A stretch of DNA of 57,796 nucleotides from QHXQ01 sp036389375 (GCA_036389375.1 DASVQA010000151.1:1-57796); one strand, 5' to 3'. Counted from the stretch's first letter, positions 44,260 to 52,909 are shown. A program made the numbers and translations. The notes: a model not told the origin generated them from the sequence alone.

Positions 44260-45034
44260 ACTTCTGGCCCAAACATTCACACGCATAAGCGAGGCGCGCG
44301 CGCGCATGAGTTGTCAGCGCGCTGGCGCGCTGCTCCCGCTGCACGTCGCCGGTGATCTGCCGGCCCGGCAGGCGCAGTCGGTCGCGCGCCATCTCGCAGC
44401 CTGTACGGATTGCCGCGGCGCAGCCGACGAGTACGCCGCGAGCCGTGCGTGGATGCAGACGGGCGCGCAGCCTGTCTTTACAGACGAGTTCTATGCCGAC
44501 ATGCGCGGCGCAGTGCTGCAACGGATCAGGCAGGAGCAACGACCCGCGCACTACTTCGCGCCGCGCCGCACGCCGCGCCTCGCCTACGTCGCCGCCGTGC
44601 TCGCGCTCGTCTCCGTGCTCGGCGCGCTCGCGTGGCGCGCACAGGTCAAGCGCACGTCGAGCAAAGCGTTGGCGCTCGTGGAGCAGAGCAAGCCGCGCGT
44701 GCCGTCGCCAGCGCCGACGCCGGTGAACGCGCCGCCGCCCGCGCATAGTGCGGTTAGCGAGCAACCGCACGCGACGATAGCCGAGCGCCGCCGGCCGCGA
44801 CGTGGCGCGGCTGCGGTTAGAGTTGACCATTCGTGGCCTGCGCCGCTCGAAGCGGTAGCGCGCACAACGCAGACCGCGTCCCTTCCGCCGCCGGCCGCAC
44901 CTGCCGAGCCGGGCCGCGCGGCGCACGGAGCGGAGACGGCGCGCATCGAGATGCAGACCGCCGATCCGAACATACGTATCATCTGGCTCGCGCCCGAGCC
45001 GGCCGCCGTTCAACCAGACAGAGAGAGACGCTAG
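44252..45034 (+). CDS. Anti-sigma factor with zinc-finger (zf-HC2) domain
   Basis: A 260-residue membrane protein from a GTG start with AAAGGAG eight bases upstream, overlapping the sigma stop by 8 bases. The N-terminus holds the zf-HC2 zinc motif (MSCQRAGALLPLHVAGDL, then HLAACTDCRGA; Cys, His, Cys, Cys ligands), which binds and holds the sigma factor. A single membrane helix (LAYVAAVLALVSVLGALAW, about residues 109-127) separates it from a periplasmic Pro/Ala-rich tail. Release of the sigma by loss or proteolysis of this protein is the usual mode. The periplasmic tail has no recognised sensor domain and may respond to the secretin-N-like neighbour. Confidence 0.87.
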   Translation: MRKLLAQTFTRISEARARMSCQRAGALLPLHVAGDLPARQAQSVARHLAACTDCRGAADEYAASRAWMQTGAQPVFTDEFYADMRGAVLQRIRQEQRPAHYFAPRRTPRLAYVAAVLALVSVLGALAWRAQVKRTSSKALALVEQSKPRVPSPAPTPVNAPPPAHSAVSEQPHATIAERRRPRRGAAAVRVDHSWPAPLEAVARTTQTASLPPPAAPAEPGRAAHGAETARIEMQTADPNIRIIWLAPEPAAVQPDRERR

Positions 45035-45043
45035 GAGGCATTC

Positions 45044-45835
45044 ATGTCGTCATTCAAACCCAGAGTCATCATCGCGCTCATGCTCGCATGCGCGTGCGCC
45101 CCGCTGGCGGCGGCGCAGGAACAACACCAGCAACCCGCGCCGCAGTACGTCGAGAGCACGGGCTTCAAAAATCGCATCTTCGAGGTGAAGCACCGCGACC
45201 CTGAAGATTTGCTATCGGTGATCAAACTCCTGACCAGCGGCTTCAAGGGCGCGCAGGCGTCGGCGGATCGCAACTTCAAGACGATTACCGTGCGCGACTT
45301 CCCCGAAAACATCGCCGCCATCGAAGACGCGCTCAAACGGCTCGACACGCCTGAAGCGCCGCGTCCCGAAATTGAACTGCACATGCACGTGCTCATCGCC
45401 GCCAACGAAGGCGGCGGCACAACCGCACCGGCCGAATTAAGAGACGTACTCTCACAGTTGCAGTCCACGCTCAATTTCAAGAACTATTACCTGTTGACTT
45501 CAGTTATTCAGCGCGCCAAAGAGCGGACGGGGTCGAACCCCGGCTTTTTGCAGGGTGAAGGCGTCGTACAGATCACCTTGCCCGACAGCCCCAACCCGCA
45601 CGAGTTCACCTATAGCTACAACGCCAGCAATCTGGCGTTCGGCGCTAATGCGGCCGGGGCGACGACGATTCAACTGAACGGGCTGGACTTCCGACTTAAC
45701 GGCAATAGCGCAAACGGCTCGGCCCGCATCCGCAGCGATGTGGGCTTGCGCGAGGGCGAGAAGGTTGTGGTCGGCACGGCCGGGCTGAAGGATAAGGCGC
45801 TGATCATAGTGCTCACAGCGAAGCTGCTCAAGTAA
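45044..45835 (+). CDS. Exported protein with secretin-N-like domain
   Basis: A 263-residue exported protein. Signal peptide (IALMLACACAPLAAAQ), then a domain resembling the secretin N / type II secretion N-domain (NRIFEVKHRDPEDLLSVIKLL; NFKTITVRDFPENIAAIEDALKRLD), but without the C-terminal secretin pore region. The C-terminal half is beta-rich (TYSYNASNLAFG; VGLREGEKVVVGTAGL). An ideal AGGAGG site precedes the ATG by five bases, only 9 bases after the anti-sigma stop. The position suggests it delivers or senses an envelope signal for the sigma/anti-sigma pair (inference). A secretin-like name should not be taken as proof of a channel. Confidence 0.83.
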   Translation: MSSFKPRVIIALMLACACAPLAAAQEQHQQPAPQYVESTGFKNRIFEVKHRDPEDLLSVIKLLTSGFKGAQASADRNFKTITVRDFPENIAAIEDALKRLDTPEAPRPEIELHMHVLIAANEGGGTTAPAELRDVLSQLQSTLNFKNYYLLTSVIQRAKERTGSNPGFLQGEGVVQITLPDSPNPHEFTYSYNASNLAFGANAAGATTIQLNGLDFRLNGNSANGSARIRSDVGLREGEKVVVGTAGLKDKALIIVLTAKLLK

Positions 45836-45884
45836 CAGACGCGCGCGGGCGATAGTTAAAGGCAAAGCGCGCGCAGGATGAAAG

Positions 45885-45924
45885 CGAAGACCGCAGAGCG
45901 TGTAGCTTAGCTCTGCGGTCTTCG
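45885..45924. terminator. Bidirectional rho-independent terminator
   Basis: A perfect 15-base stem CGAAGACCGCAGAGC (45885-45899) / GCTCTGCGGTCTTCG (45910-45924) with a 10-base loop, followed by TGTTTC on the plus strand and CTTTC on the minus. It lies between the convergent ends of the sigma operon and the exported protein at 45967. Confidence 0.85.
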
Positions 45925-45966
45925 TGTTTCTGATAATCGCTGCCCGCCTGTTTCTGGTTGCTTCAG

Positions 45967-46602
45967 CTACTGCAAGATCGGATGCCCACCGCCGCGCGAA
46001 TGGTCGGCAGTCTGTTGAAAGAGCCGGCGGTCGTTGTGATAGAGGACGAGGTGCTCGCCCTCGTAGCGCACGACGTTGGCCATGCGCTGGAAGTCGCGTT
46101 CGTGTTCGGCGACGACGAGCGCGCACGGCTCGAACGAAAAGGACATGCCGGCGGCGTAGATGTAGCCACCCTGATCGTAGATGCTGCCGGCGTAGCCGGG
46201 CGCGACGTAAGCCACGTCGGGCGAGTAAGCACCGGCGCTATCGCGTGTGCGGTCGGCGCGGGCGATGAAGATGACGTAGTCGCTGTAGTTCAAACGCGCG
46301 CGATAGCCGTGCTTGCGCGCGATGGCGAACAGGTCTGTCAGCCCTTGATCGATTGCGCGCAGCCATTCGCCGCGCGGGCGTGCGCGGGCGACGACATGCG
46401 CGCCGCGCGGCGTCTCTGCCGAGTAACGAAACGTGTCGCCCGTGTACTGCTGGGCCTGCGCAATGACGCGCCGGTTCACGCCGCCCGTCTGCGCGGGCGT
46501 GCGGGTGCTGAGCGCGCCGCCCGCAAACAGGGCGCACGCAAGGAGCGCCGTCAGGCGGGCCAGCATCAATTTTTTACGTCTGCGTAGTGCGGCCAACATC
46601 AT
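45967..46602 (-). CDS. Exported protein of unknown function
   Basis: A 211-residue protein. The ATG at 46602 has AAAGGA about 9 bases upstream; the longer frame reaches 46758. The N-terminus is strongly basic then hydrophobic (ARLTALLACALFAGGALS), so it is probably exported or membrane-anchored. The mature part contains GAHVVARARPRGEWLRAIDQG, NYSDYVIFIARADRTRD and a terminal segment VVAEHERDFQRMANVVRYEGEH with several His and Glu residues (an EH...EGEH pattern). I do not recognise the family. The His/Glu cluster could bind metal (inference only), but it is not a canonical HEXXH. Confidence 0.72.
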   Translation of the reverse strand: MMLAALRRRKKLMLARLTALLACALFAGGALSTRTPAQTGGVNRRVIAQAQQYTGDTFRYSAETPRGAHVVARARPRGEWLRAIDQGLTDLFAIARKHGYRARLNYSDYVIFIARADRTRDSAGAYSPDVAYVAPGYAGSIYDQGGYIYAAGMSFSFEPCALVVAEHERDFQRMANVVRYEGEHLVLYHNDRRLFQQTADHSRGGGHPILQ

Positions 46603-46800
46603 CTGTCTTGTCCTTTGCCCTTGGCTCGTGTGGGTGAAACGTTTGATGCCCGCCCGACGGGGCGGCTCTTGCGAGCGCGGCGTCGAGGGGGCATCAGGTT
46701 TTCGGTGGCGGCGGCGCGAGGTTGTCAACCGGCGCGCGCCGTCGTTTTGTCCATTCACGCCGCCAGCGCTGTGGGCGCAACGCGAGCGCGCGGCGCAACG

Positions 46801-47016
46801 TTAAAAAAGCGGCTTGCGCCGATCCTCCTTCGGTCTGTCCTTCGGTTGATCGTTGCGCGGCGGCGGCTGCTCTCTTTTCGGCTCCACGACGATGACCTTA
46901 GGGTCTTTCGGCGGTGGATCGCGCTTCTGATCCTTCTGGTCGTCGCCCGCCAGCGCGCTGGCCGACAGGACGCCGAGCATCAGAGCCGACAGCAAAATGA
47001 GTTTCAAGTCTTTCAT
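46801..47016 (-). CDS. Small exported Pro/Lys/Asp-rich protein
   Basis: A 71-residue protein: signal peptide (LILLSALMLGVLSASALA, cleaved after about residue 23) and a charged, Pro-rich tail beginning GDDQKDQKRDPPPKDPK and ending in repeated KD/PP units. An AAAGAGCAG-type site lies upstream. Low complexity of the tail makes homology searches unreliable, but the clean signal peptide supports it as a real gene. It might act as a periplasmic or secreted polyelectrolyte (inference). An inverted repeat sits in its leader region (47041-47092). Confidence 0.62.
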   Translation of the reverse strand: MKDLKLILLSALMLGVLSASALAGDDQKDQKRDPPPKDPKVIVVEPKREQPPPRNDQPKDRPKEDRRKPLF

Positions 47017-47040
47017 CGCTACTGCTCTTTAAGCCTCCTC

Positions 47041-47092
47041 ATGTGCGTTTCTACGGAGACGTGCATGGGAGGGAGAGAGGAGAGACGCACAT
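47041..47092. repeat. Inverted repeat upstream of the small Pro/Lys-rich protein gene
   Basis: ATGTGCGTTTCT (47041-47052) and AGAGACGCACAT (47081-47092) are inverted repeats with one mismatch around a 28-base purine-rich loop. A shorter overlapping pair GAGACG/CGTCTC lies at 47082-47099. It is 25 bases before the minus-strand gene's ATG and could be an operator or mRNA leader structure. Confidence 0.6.
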
Positions 47093-47249
47093 TCGTCTCA
47101 CCGGACATAGGAGCAAGAGGGATGCCACGCGCCGGACACAGCAAACCTATAGCTTTTGCCGCCCGGAGTTTACCGCATCAGACAAAATGGCGCACCGTTT
47201 CCGGCGCGTTTCATACCGTATCGTGCAAGCGGCAGACGGGCAATAGACG

Positions 47250-47303
47250 GTAAAAAGAGCCGCCGGTTTGATGCGCCCGCGCGCTGTGCGGCCAACCGGC
47301 GGC
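47250..47303 (-). terminator. Rho-independent terminator after the beta-propeller gene
   Basis: GCCGCCGGTT (47259-47268) pairs perfectly with AACCGGCGGC (47294-47303) over a 25-base loop. On the minus strand it is followed by CTCTTTTTACC, so it should end transcripts of the gene whose stop is at 47341. The rest of the 47017-47340 gap shows only the inverted repeat at 47041-47092 and no gene. Confidence 0.78.
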
Positions 47304-47340
47304 CCCGTTGTTTGGTTTTAGCTGCCTAAACGCCTGCCCG

Positions 47341-49617
47341 CTACTGTCTTCGTACCACGACCCGCGCGCTGCCGACGTTGCCGCTGGCGTCGAAGGCGCG
47401 CAACGAGATGGTGTGTTCGCCTGCGCCGGTAAGCGTGAGGTCGAGCGTGTAGCCTTCGTGCGGGCTGTCGGCGATGCCGTCTTCGGGGAAGACCGTGCGC
47501 CAAGCGCCGCCGTCCGTGCTCACGTCGGCACGGCGGATCATGCCGCCCGTCACGTCGTCCGCCTGAAAACGCACGCGCACGCGGTCGCCCGTCAAGGTCG
47601 CGTCGCCCGCGACGCGCACCGTCGGCGGCGTGTTGTCTATGTCCACGGGTTCGCTCAGACGCTCGCCCATGAGCGCCGCGTCAATGGCGTTGTCGGGCGC
47701 GTCGGAGGCGACGACTTTAAAGACGTAGTGCCCGTCGCCCAGAGCCGCGCTGTCAACGGTGTAGAAATTGTCGCGCAGCTTCTCTTTCAACAGGTGAAAG
47801 GCGCTCTCGCTGAGCGCGCGATAATAGACGGCGTATTCGAGCGTGTCGTTGTTGCGATCCTCGGCCTGCCATTGCAGCGAGAGCGCGCCGCGTTGGAACA
47901 GGCGGCGCGGCGGCACTTGCGGCACGGGCGCGATCAGCGACGCATCGAAGCCCGCCGCTTCGACGTTCGGATCGGTCTGCACCTGAATCGCCGGCTGCAA
48001 GGCGATGCCGACCGGCAAGATCGTGATCGTCAACACTTCGGGCGCGACGTTGCGCGGTTGATAGGCGAGGCTCACGTTCTCGACGCGCGCATCGCTCGCG
48101 CCGCCTGTGCCGGCCGCCGCGCCGCGCAAGACCGCGCGCCACTGGACGAAGCGCGCGCGCGGGCTGGTGACGGGTGCGCCGCCCGGCTCACGATAGGCCG
48201 CGCTCCATTCGCTCCAAGTCATGTCGGGCCGCTCCGTGTTGCCGCTGCGCGTCTGCAACTCGACCGCGCCGCGGCCCTGCCACCAGATGCGCCCCCAGCC
48301 GGCCACCACGCGCGCGTCGCGCACCGGCGATTCATAAGTGCCCTCGCCCGTCGCCTCCGTGCCGAAGCGGAACAGCTTGCCCTGATTGGTGGCGGCCGCG
48401 TACACGTCGCGCCCGCGCACGACGAGCGCAGAGATTTGGTCTTCGGTTGACTGCACGAGCAGCGTGTCGCGCCCATCGTCCGTGACGGAATAGATGCGCC
48501 CCTTGTCGCTCGTGCCAATCAGCACGGCGCGCCCTTCCGGCGCAGGCGCGACGGAGAAAGCGTTGATCGAGGTCGAACTCCACAGCACGTCCGTGCCGCC
48601 GTCCGGCTGGATGCGAAAGACGGCGCTGCGCGCGTTCTGCAAGTCATTACGGCTGCGCGTCTGTGCCGCCTGCGCGCCGAAGGTGGGCGTGGCCGCGCCC
48701 GTATCGTCAACCACCACGTTCGACGTAACGACCACGCTGCCCTGCGCGTTGCTCGTACCCGCCGGCGTGCTCGGATTGGCGGCGGGCGTCGGCGGGCGCG
48801 CGGCCGTCGCGGCGTCGCCGAGCGCGAGCGCGTAGATCGAACCGTCGGCGGCGGGTGCAAGCGCATGCACCTCGCGCAGCGGCGCGTCGAAGAGAGCAAA
48901 GGCTTTGCCGTCGGGCGAGATACGCAGCACCAGTCCGCTCGGATCAGTGCCCGCGATCAAGTTGCCGCGCGCATCAACCGCAAGCGAGATGACGTGCGTC
49001 TCGTTGATGTCGATCAGCAGCGACGCTTCGGGCTGCGCATTCGCCGTGCGGACGCGATAGAGTTTGCCGTTGTCGCCCGTGCCGACGGCGAGCGCGCCGT
49101 CCGGCAGCATGGCCAGCGACCAGATGTACTTGTCGGGCGGATCGAAATAGTCGCTCGCTTTGCCGTCCGCCGCGATGCGATAGACCTTGCCATCGGGCGA
49201 CGTGCCGGCATAGAGCGCGCCGTCGCGCCCGACGACGAGCGCCGTCACGTCCAACTCCGGCGCGTCATACAAGAGCGCGCCTCGGCCTTCGGGCGTGACT
49301 TTGAAGATGCGCCCGTCGTGCCCCGTGCCGAGATAGACGTTGCCGCTCGCGTCCACCGCGCTCGACCAGATGTAAGCCTGTTCGGTGTCGAAGACCTGCG
49401 CGAAGCGCGGCGCAAGCATGAGCGCGCCCGTGTCCGTCACGGAGACGCCGCGCGCCTCACCTTTCAACAAGTCTTCACGCGAACTTGTCTCCCAGACGAC
49501 AGGCCCGCCCGCGCGCGCAGGCCCGCCGAGCGTCAGGATGAGAACGGCGAAGATAGTGAATTTGGTGTATGCGCAGAGGAGACGTGTGGCGCGAAACGAG
49601 AAAGTGTTGTTGTGCAT
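47341..49617 (-). CDS. Exported beta-propeller protein with C-terminal Ig-like domain
   Basis: A 758-residue exported protein. Signal peptide (AVLILTLGGPARA) is followed by a series of WD40/NHL-like propeller repeats of the form G-(N/A)-(V/L)-Y-x-G-T-x-x-x-G-(R/K)-(I/V)-(F/Y)-(K/R): NVYLGTGHDGRIFKV, ALYAGTSPDGKVYRI, ALAVGTGDNGKLYRV, NLIAGTDPSGLVLRI and AVLIGTSDKGRIYSV (about residues 90-440). A Pro-rich insert and then fibronectin/Ig-like beta domains follow (SEWSAAYREPGGAPV; RVRFQADDVTGGMIRR; HTISLRAFDASGNVG at the end). No catalytic residues are evident; the ligand is unknown. It is the only gene on its transcript, with a terminator behind it. Confidence 0.85.
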   Translation of the reverse strand: MHNNTFSFRATRLLCAYTKFTIFAVLILTLGGPARAGGPVVWETSSREDLLKGEARGVSVTDTGALMLAPRFAQVFDTEQAYIWSSAVDASGNVYLGTGHDGRIFKVTPEGRGALLYDAPELDVTALVVGRDGALYAGTSPDGKVYRIAADGKASDYFDPPDKYIWSLAMLPDGALAVGTGDNGKLYRVRTANAQPEASLLIDINETHVISLAVDARGNLIAGTDPSGLVLRISPDGKAFALFDAPLREVHALAPAADGSIYALALGDAATAARPPTPAANPSTPAGTSNAQGSVVVTSNVVVDDTGAATPTFGAQAAQTRSRNDLQNARSAVFRIQPDGGTDVLWSSTSINAFSVAPAPEGRAVLIGTSDKGRIYSVTDDGRDTLLVQSTEDQISALVVRGRDVYAAATNQGKLFRFGTEATGEGTYESPVRDARVVAGWGRIWWQGRGAVELQTRSGNTERPDMTWSEWSAAYREPGGAPVTSPRARFVQWRAVLRGAAAGTGGASDARVENVSLAYQPRNVAPEVLTITILPVGIALQPAIQVQTDPNVEAAGFDASLIAPVPQVPPRRLFQRGALSLQWQAEDRNNDTLEYAVYYRALSESAFHLLKEKLRDNFYTVDSAALGDGHYVFKVVASDAPDNAIDAALMGERLSEPVDIDNTPPTVRVAGDATLTGDRVRVRFQADDVTGGMIRRADVSTDGGAWRTVFPEDGIADSPHEGYTLDLTLTGAGEHTISLRAFDASGNVGSARVVVRRQ

Positions 49618-49659
49618 TAAAGAAACTGTGTCCGTCGGTTTTCGGATGATGCGGGTTTT

Positions 49660-49732
49660 GCCGCGCCCGCGTATGCATCGCCAAACGTGATGATAACCCG
49701 TAAAGAGTCCGGCGCAGAAACGCGGGCGCGGC
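49660..49732. repeat. Perfect 12-base inverted repeat between thiF-like and propeller genes
   Basis: GCCGCGCCCGCG (49660-49671) and CGCGGGCGCGGC (49721-49732) pair perfectly across a 49-base loop. On the minus strand, the direction of the upstream thiF-like gene, the second arm is followed by AAAACC, not a U-tract, so termination is unproven. It lies directly behind the thiF-like stop. Confidence 0.6.
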
Positions 49733-49738
49733 CCGGCT

Positions 49739-50755
49739 TCAGTGCCCCACGTAGCGCGCGTAGAGCGTGCGCGCCGTCTGCACGTCGTCCGTGCCGCGAA
49801 TGATGGCGCGCGCGTCGCGGAAGATCGTCAACTCGTACTCGCCCGCGCGCAGCCGCAGCAGATATTCGTTGACTTTAACTTCGCCGGCCGCCGCGAGCCG
49901 CGCGGCGAGCGCCGCCAGATCGACGGGCGCAGCCACACGCGGCGCGATCTGCACGGCGTTGCGCCCGCAGAGCACGGCGGCGAAATCGCCCGCCTCGGCT
50001 TCGAGCGCTTCGTAACGACCGAACGCGCAGGTTGGACAATCAGGCGCGGGCGCGGCGAGTCTGATGCGTCGCCAATCGTTGCGCCACACGTCGAACTGCA
50101 TGAGCGAGCCGTGCAATGCTTCCAAGCGGCCGGTCAAAAGTTTTAAGGCTTCGCTGACCTGCACGGCCGCGATCATAGAGATGATCGGCATGATGACGCC
50201 GGCCGTGTCGCACGTCGGCGCAGCCGCAGCCGCTGGTTGTTCTTCCAACAGGCAGCGCAGGCAGGGCGTTTGGTGCGGTCGGACGGTCATCGTCACGCCC
50301 TCTGCGCCGACCGCCGCGCCGTAAATCCAGTTGACTTCATGCTTGACGCACGCGTCGTTGATGAGATAGCGCGTGGCGAAATTGTCCGTGCCGTCGAGCA
50401 CGAGATCGCAGCCGGCGAGCAGCCGCTCGACGTTGCCCGGCTGCACGTCCGCAACTTCCGCCGCCACCGTCACGTCCGAATTGATCTCCCGGATGCGCCG
50501 CGCACACGCCACCGCCTTTGGCAAACGCTCACGCGCGTCCGCTTCGGTGAACATCGTCTGGCGCTGCAAGTTCGACTCTTCGACGAAATCCCGATCCACG
50601 ATCCGCAGCCGGCCCACGCCCGCCCGCGCCAGCGCCTCGCTCTGCGCCGATCCAAGTGCGCCGCAGCCGACGATCAAGACCTCAGCCGCACGCAGGCGCG
50701 CTTGTCCCTCAGCGCCGATGCCGTCGAACAGAATTTGTCGGCTGTAACGTTCCAT
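49739..50755 (-). CDS. ThiF/MoeB/HesA-family adenylyltransferase
   Basis: A 338-residue E1-like enzyme that adenylates the C-terminus of a sulfur-carrier protein (ThiS- or MoaD-like). Landmarks: RYSRQILF at residues 3-10, the nucleotide site GCGALGS (30-36), DRDFVEESNLQRQ, TDNFATRYL, zinc cysteines CLRC and CPTC, and CDTAGVI near the active-site Cys. A C-terminal extension of about 85 residues has no clear rhodanese domain, unlike many MoeB homologues. ThiF or MoeB cannot be told apart. It is the last gene of the zinc-ribbon/rlmB/aroDE operon, 85 bases behind aroDE; that gap is filled by a GAGGTCAG-type element. No Shine-Dalgarno is visible. Confidence 0.88.
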   Translation of the reverse strand: MERYSRQILFDGIGAEGQARLRAAEVLIVGCGALGSAQSEALARAGVGRLRIVDRDFVEESNLQRQTMFTEADARERLPKAVACARRIREINSDVTVAAEVADVQPGNVERLLAGCDLVLDGTDNFATRYLINDACVKHEVNWIYGAAVGAEGVTMTVRPHQTPCLRCLLEEQPAAAAAPTCDTAGVIMPIISMIAAVQVSEALKLLTGRLEALHGSLMQFDVWRNDWRRIRLAAPAPDCPTCAFGRYEALEAEAGDFAAVLCGRNAVQIAPRVAAPVDLAALAARLAAAGEVKVNEYLLRLRAGEYELTIFRDARAIIRGTDDVQTARTLYARYVGH

Positions 50756-50759
50756 AGGA

Positions 50760-50865
50760 GCAGAGGTCAGAGGTTAGAGGTCAGAGGTCGGTAAAGTCAA
50801 AAACCGAACTCGCGGCTCAGACAGAAACTGATCTCTACTGCTAAGCTCTGACCTCTGACCTCTGC
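50760..50865. repeat. GAGGTCAG-type inverted element between aroDE and the thiF-like gene
   Basis: Left arm GCAGAGGTCAGAGGT (50760-50774) pairs perfectly with ACCTCTGACCTCTGC (50851-50865). The left side continues with further units (TAGAGGTCAGAGGTC). The element starts 5 bases before the thiF-like ATG and ends inside aroDE, encoding its last codons (Glu-Val-Arg-Ala) and stop. Same unit family as 1-45 and 56820-56873. Confidence 0.8.
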
Positions 50866-52412
50866 TTTTCGGCTGCGGCCTGCATGGCGGCGATGGGTGC
50901 GGGTTGACCTGTCCAGAGTTCAAACTGGGCGGCGGCTTGGGCGACGAGCATGGCGAGACCGCCGAGGACGTGCGCGCACCCGGCGGCGCGGGCCGCGCGC
51001 ATGAAGCGCGTCTCGGCCGGGTTATAGACGAGATCGTAGACGACGCGTGCGCCGCGCAGTTGGGCGGACTCGGCGGGCGTCTCGGCGGCGGCGTGCCCGT
51101 GCGTGCCGAGCGGGGTTGTGTTGACGACGAGATCGCAGCCGGCAAACCCGGCAGCGGCGAGCGGACGCAGTTGCACGCCGGCTTGGGCGGCGAGGGCTGC
51201 GGCGCGTGTGCTGTCGCGTGCGTAGAGCGTGACGTGCGCGCCCGCGCGTTGCATGCCCCAGAGTACGGCGCGCGCAGCGCCGCCTGCGCCGATGATGGCG
51301 ACCTGTGCGCCGCGCAGTTCGAGCACGTCCGCGAGCGGTGCGAGTGCAGCCGCCGCGTCGGTATTGTACCCGCGCAGTTCTTCGCCCGCTACGACGACCG
51401 TGTTGACCGCGCCGATCTCCTGCGCGGCGGGCGCGACGCCGTCGAGGTGCGCCATGATCGTCTGCTTGTGCGGGGCGGTGATGGACAGCCCGCGCAGGCG
51501 CAGGTCGAGTTCGCGCGTGCGCGGGTGCGTCATGCGGCGGATGAAGGCGGCCACGTCGCGCACTTCAAAGGGCACATAGACGGCGTTTAAGCTGCGCGCG
51601 GCGAAGGCGGCGTTGTGCATGTGCGGCGAGATGGAATGGGCGACGGGCATGCCAACAAGCCCGAAAACTTCCGTCTGCGCGTCGAGCGTGTGCAGACGGT
51701 AGAGGTCGCGCAGGTCGGCGGCGGTGATCTGGCCGGGCGCGGTCGCCTGCGCGGCGTCGAGCGCGCCGTAGGTAAGCAATGCGCCGCGCGCGGGTGCGAG
51801 GATGCGTGTCAAGAGACCGGGCGTGCCCATTGCGATGGCGATGAGCGCGCGCCCTTCGCGTCGGGCACGGGCGAGCAGTTGGAGGAGGGGCAGCGCGTCG
51901 GTCGCGTCGTGTGCGCGGACGGCGAGTTTGCAGACGTGCGCGGGCGTGCGCGTCATGCGCTCGTAGATGACGGCGAGATCGGCGGGCGAGCCTGCGAAGT
52001 CGTGGTGCGAGCAGATCAGCGTGGGGCGCGTGGCCGCGTCGGTCGGGTTGAAGGGCCAGACCTCTTCGCGTTTTGTTTCGAGCAGGTCGAGTTCGATGTC
52101 TACGAAATCCGGTTGCGGTAACTGCGCCCAGTCGGCGCAGCTTTGTTGCCAGAAGCGCAGGCGCGCGGCTTCAGGCAACGGACGCTGCCCGCCTTGCGTG
52201 GGCGCGCGGAAGGTGAAGATGAAGGGGCGCGGGCGTTCATTGAGCAGGGCGCTCAGTTCACTTTGGGCCGCCGCGAGTTCCGCATCGTCGGCGAGACAAT
52301 CGAGGCGCAACTCGATGATGTCCGCGACCTCCGCCGCGCGCATGACGGCCGCACGCAACTCGTGCGCGTGCTGTACACAGACCGGCACGCAGAGACCTGC
52401 GAATTTGCTCAT
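50841..52412 (-). CDS. aroDE: Bifunctional 3-dehydroquinate dehydratase / shikimate dehydrogenase
   Basis: A 523-residue fusion for steps three and four of the shikimate pathway in the cytoplasm. The N-terminal part (about 1-225) is a type I dehydroquinate dehydratase (ELRLDCLADD, CSHHDFAGSP with a catalytic His, and HVCKLAVRA with the Schiff-base Lys). The C-terminal part (about 240-520) is a shikimate dehydrogenase (FGLVGMPVAHSISPHMHNAAF; ITAPHK with catalytic Lys; NTDAAAAL; NADP motif IGAGGAARAVL). The ATG overlaps the preceding zinc-ribbon gene by 4 bases (ATGA), so it is coupled. The gene's last codons lie in the GAGGTCAG-type repeat. Confidence 0.92.
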   Translation of the reverse strand: MSKFAGLCVPVCVQHAHELRAAVMRAAEVADIIELRLDCLADDAELAAAQSELSALLNERPRPFIFTFRAPTQGGQRPLPEAARLRFWQQSCADWAQLPQPDFVDIELDLLETKREEVWPFNPTDAATRPTLICSHHDFAGSPADLAVIYERMTRTPAHVCKLAVRAHDATDALPLLQLLARARREGRALIAIAMGTPGLLTRILAPARGALLTYGALDAAQATAPGQITAADLRDLYRLHTLDAQTEVFGLVGMPVAHSISPHMHNAAFAARSLNAVYVPFEVRDVAAFIRRMTHPRTRELDLRLRGLSITAPHKQTIMAHLDGVAPAAQEIGAVNTVVVAGEELRGYNTDAAAALAPLADVLELRGAQVAIIGAGGAARAVLWGMQRAGAHVTLYARDSTRAAALAAQAGVQLRPLAAAGFAGCDLVVNTTPLGTHGHAAAETPAESAQLRGARVVYDLVYNPAETRFMRAARAAGCAHVLGGLAMLVAQAAAQFELWTGQPAPIAAMQAAAEKQRSEVRA

Positions 52413-52909
52413 TGGTCGCGTTCGAGCAGTTGCGTCGTGTGCTCGGTGACGCTGCCGGACTGGTAGCCTGTGGCGGCGGGGCGCGGGGGCAGTTCACCGC
52501 CGTGCGGCGCGGACGCGATGGCGGGCGGCGCGTAGGTCGGGGGCGTCAGTTGCGGCGTCTGCTGACTATGCTTGAAGCGCACGTACTCGGCGATGCCGCC
52601 GCCGATGCCCATGAAGGCCGGGATGAACATCCAGAACCACCAGACCGAGCCGGCCGGCGCGTAGAACAGCACGGCGATGGCGATGCAGATAAACGCGAGG
52701 CCGGAGAAGACCTCTTTGATCGCCTTTTCGACGCTCGGCGGCTCGTCGCGCTTGCGCCGTCGGCGCGCGGCGCGCCTGCCTTCAACTTCAGTCAAGGCTT
52801 CCGGCAGATGCCCCGTTAGAGCCTGCGGGACGAGGCTCAGGTTCGTGCCGCAGGCGCGGCAGAAACTCGCGTTCTCAATGTTCAATGTGCCGCACTTCGG
52901 GCAATACAT
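52409..52909 (-). CDS. Zinc-ribbon membrane protein
   Basis: A 166-residue protein from the ATG at 52909, which has GGAGAGG eight bases upstream; a GTG nine bases earlier is the alternative. An N-terminal zinc ribbon (YCPKCG, then FCRACG) is followed by a charged linker (RRAARRRRKRDEPP) and two close hydrophobic segments (FICIAIAVLFYAPAG; WWFWMFIPAFMGIGGGIAEYV), and a Pro-rich tail. It looks like a small inner-membrane protein with a cytoplasmic zinc ribbon; function unknown. It overlaps aroDE by 4 bases and follows rlmB by 16, in the same operon. Confidence 0.85.
   Translation of the reverse strand: MYCPKCGTLNIENASFCRACGTNLSLVPQALTGHLPEALTEVEGRRAARRRRKRDEPPSVEKAIKEVFSGLAFICIAIAVLFYAPAGSVWWFWMFIPAFMGIGGGIAEYVRFKHSQQTPQLTPPTYAPPAIASAPHGGELPPRPAATGYQSGSVTEHTTQLLERDQ

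Noticed and set aside
45044..45835. Calling this a full secretin
   Set aside because: Only an N-domain-like region is present; the pore-forming C-terminal domain is missing.
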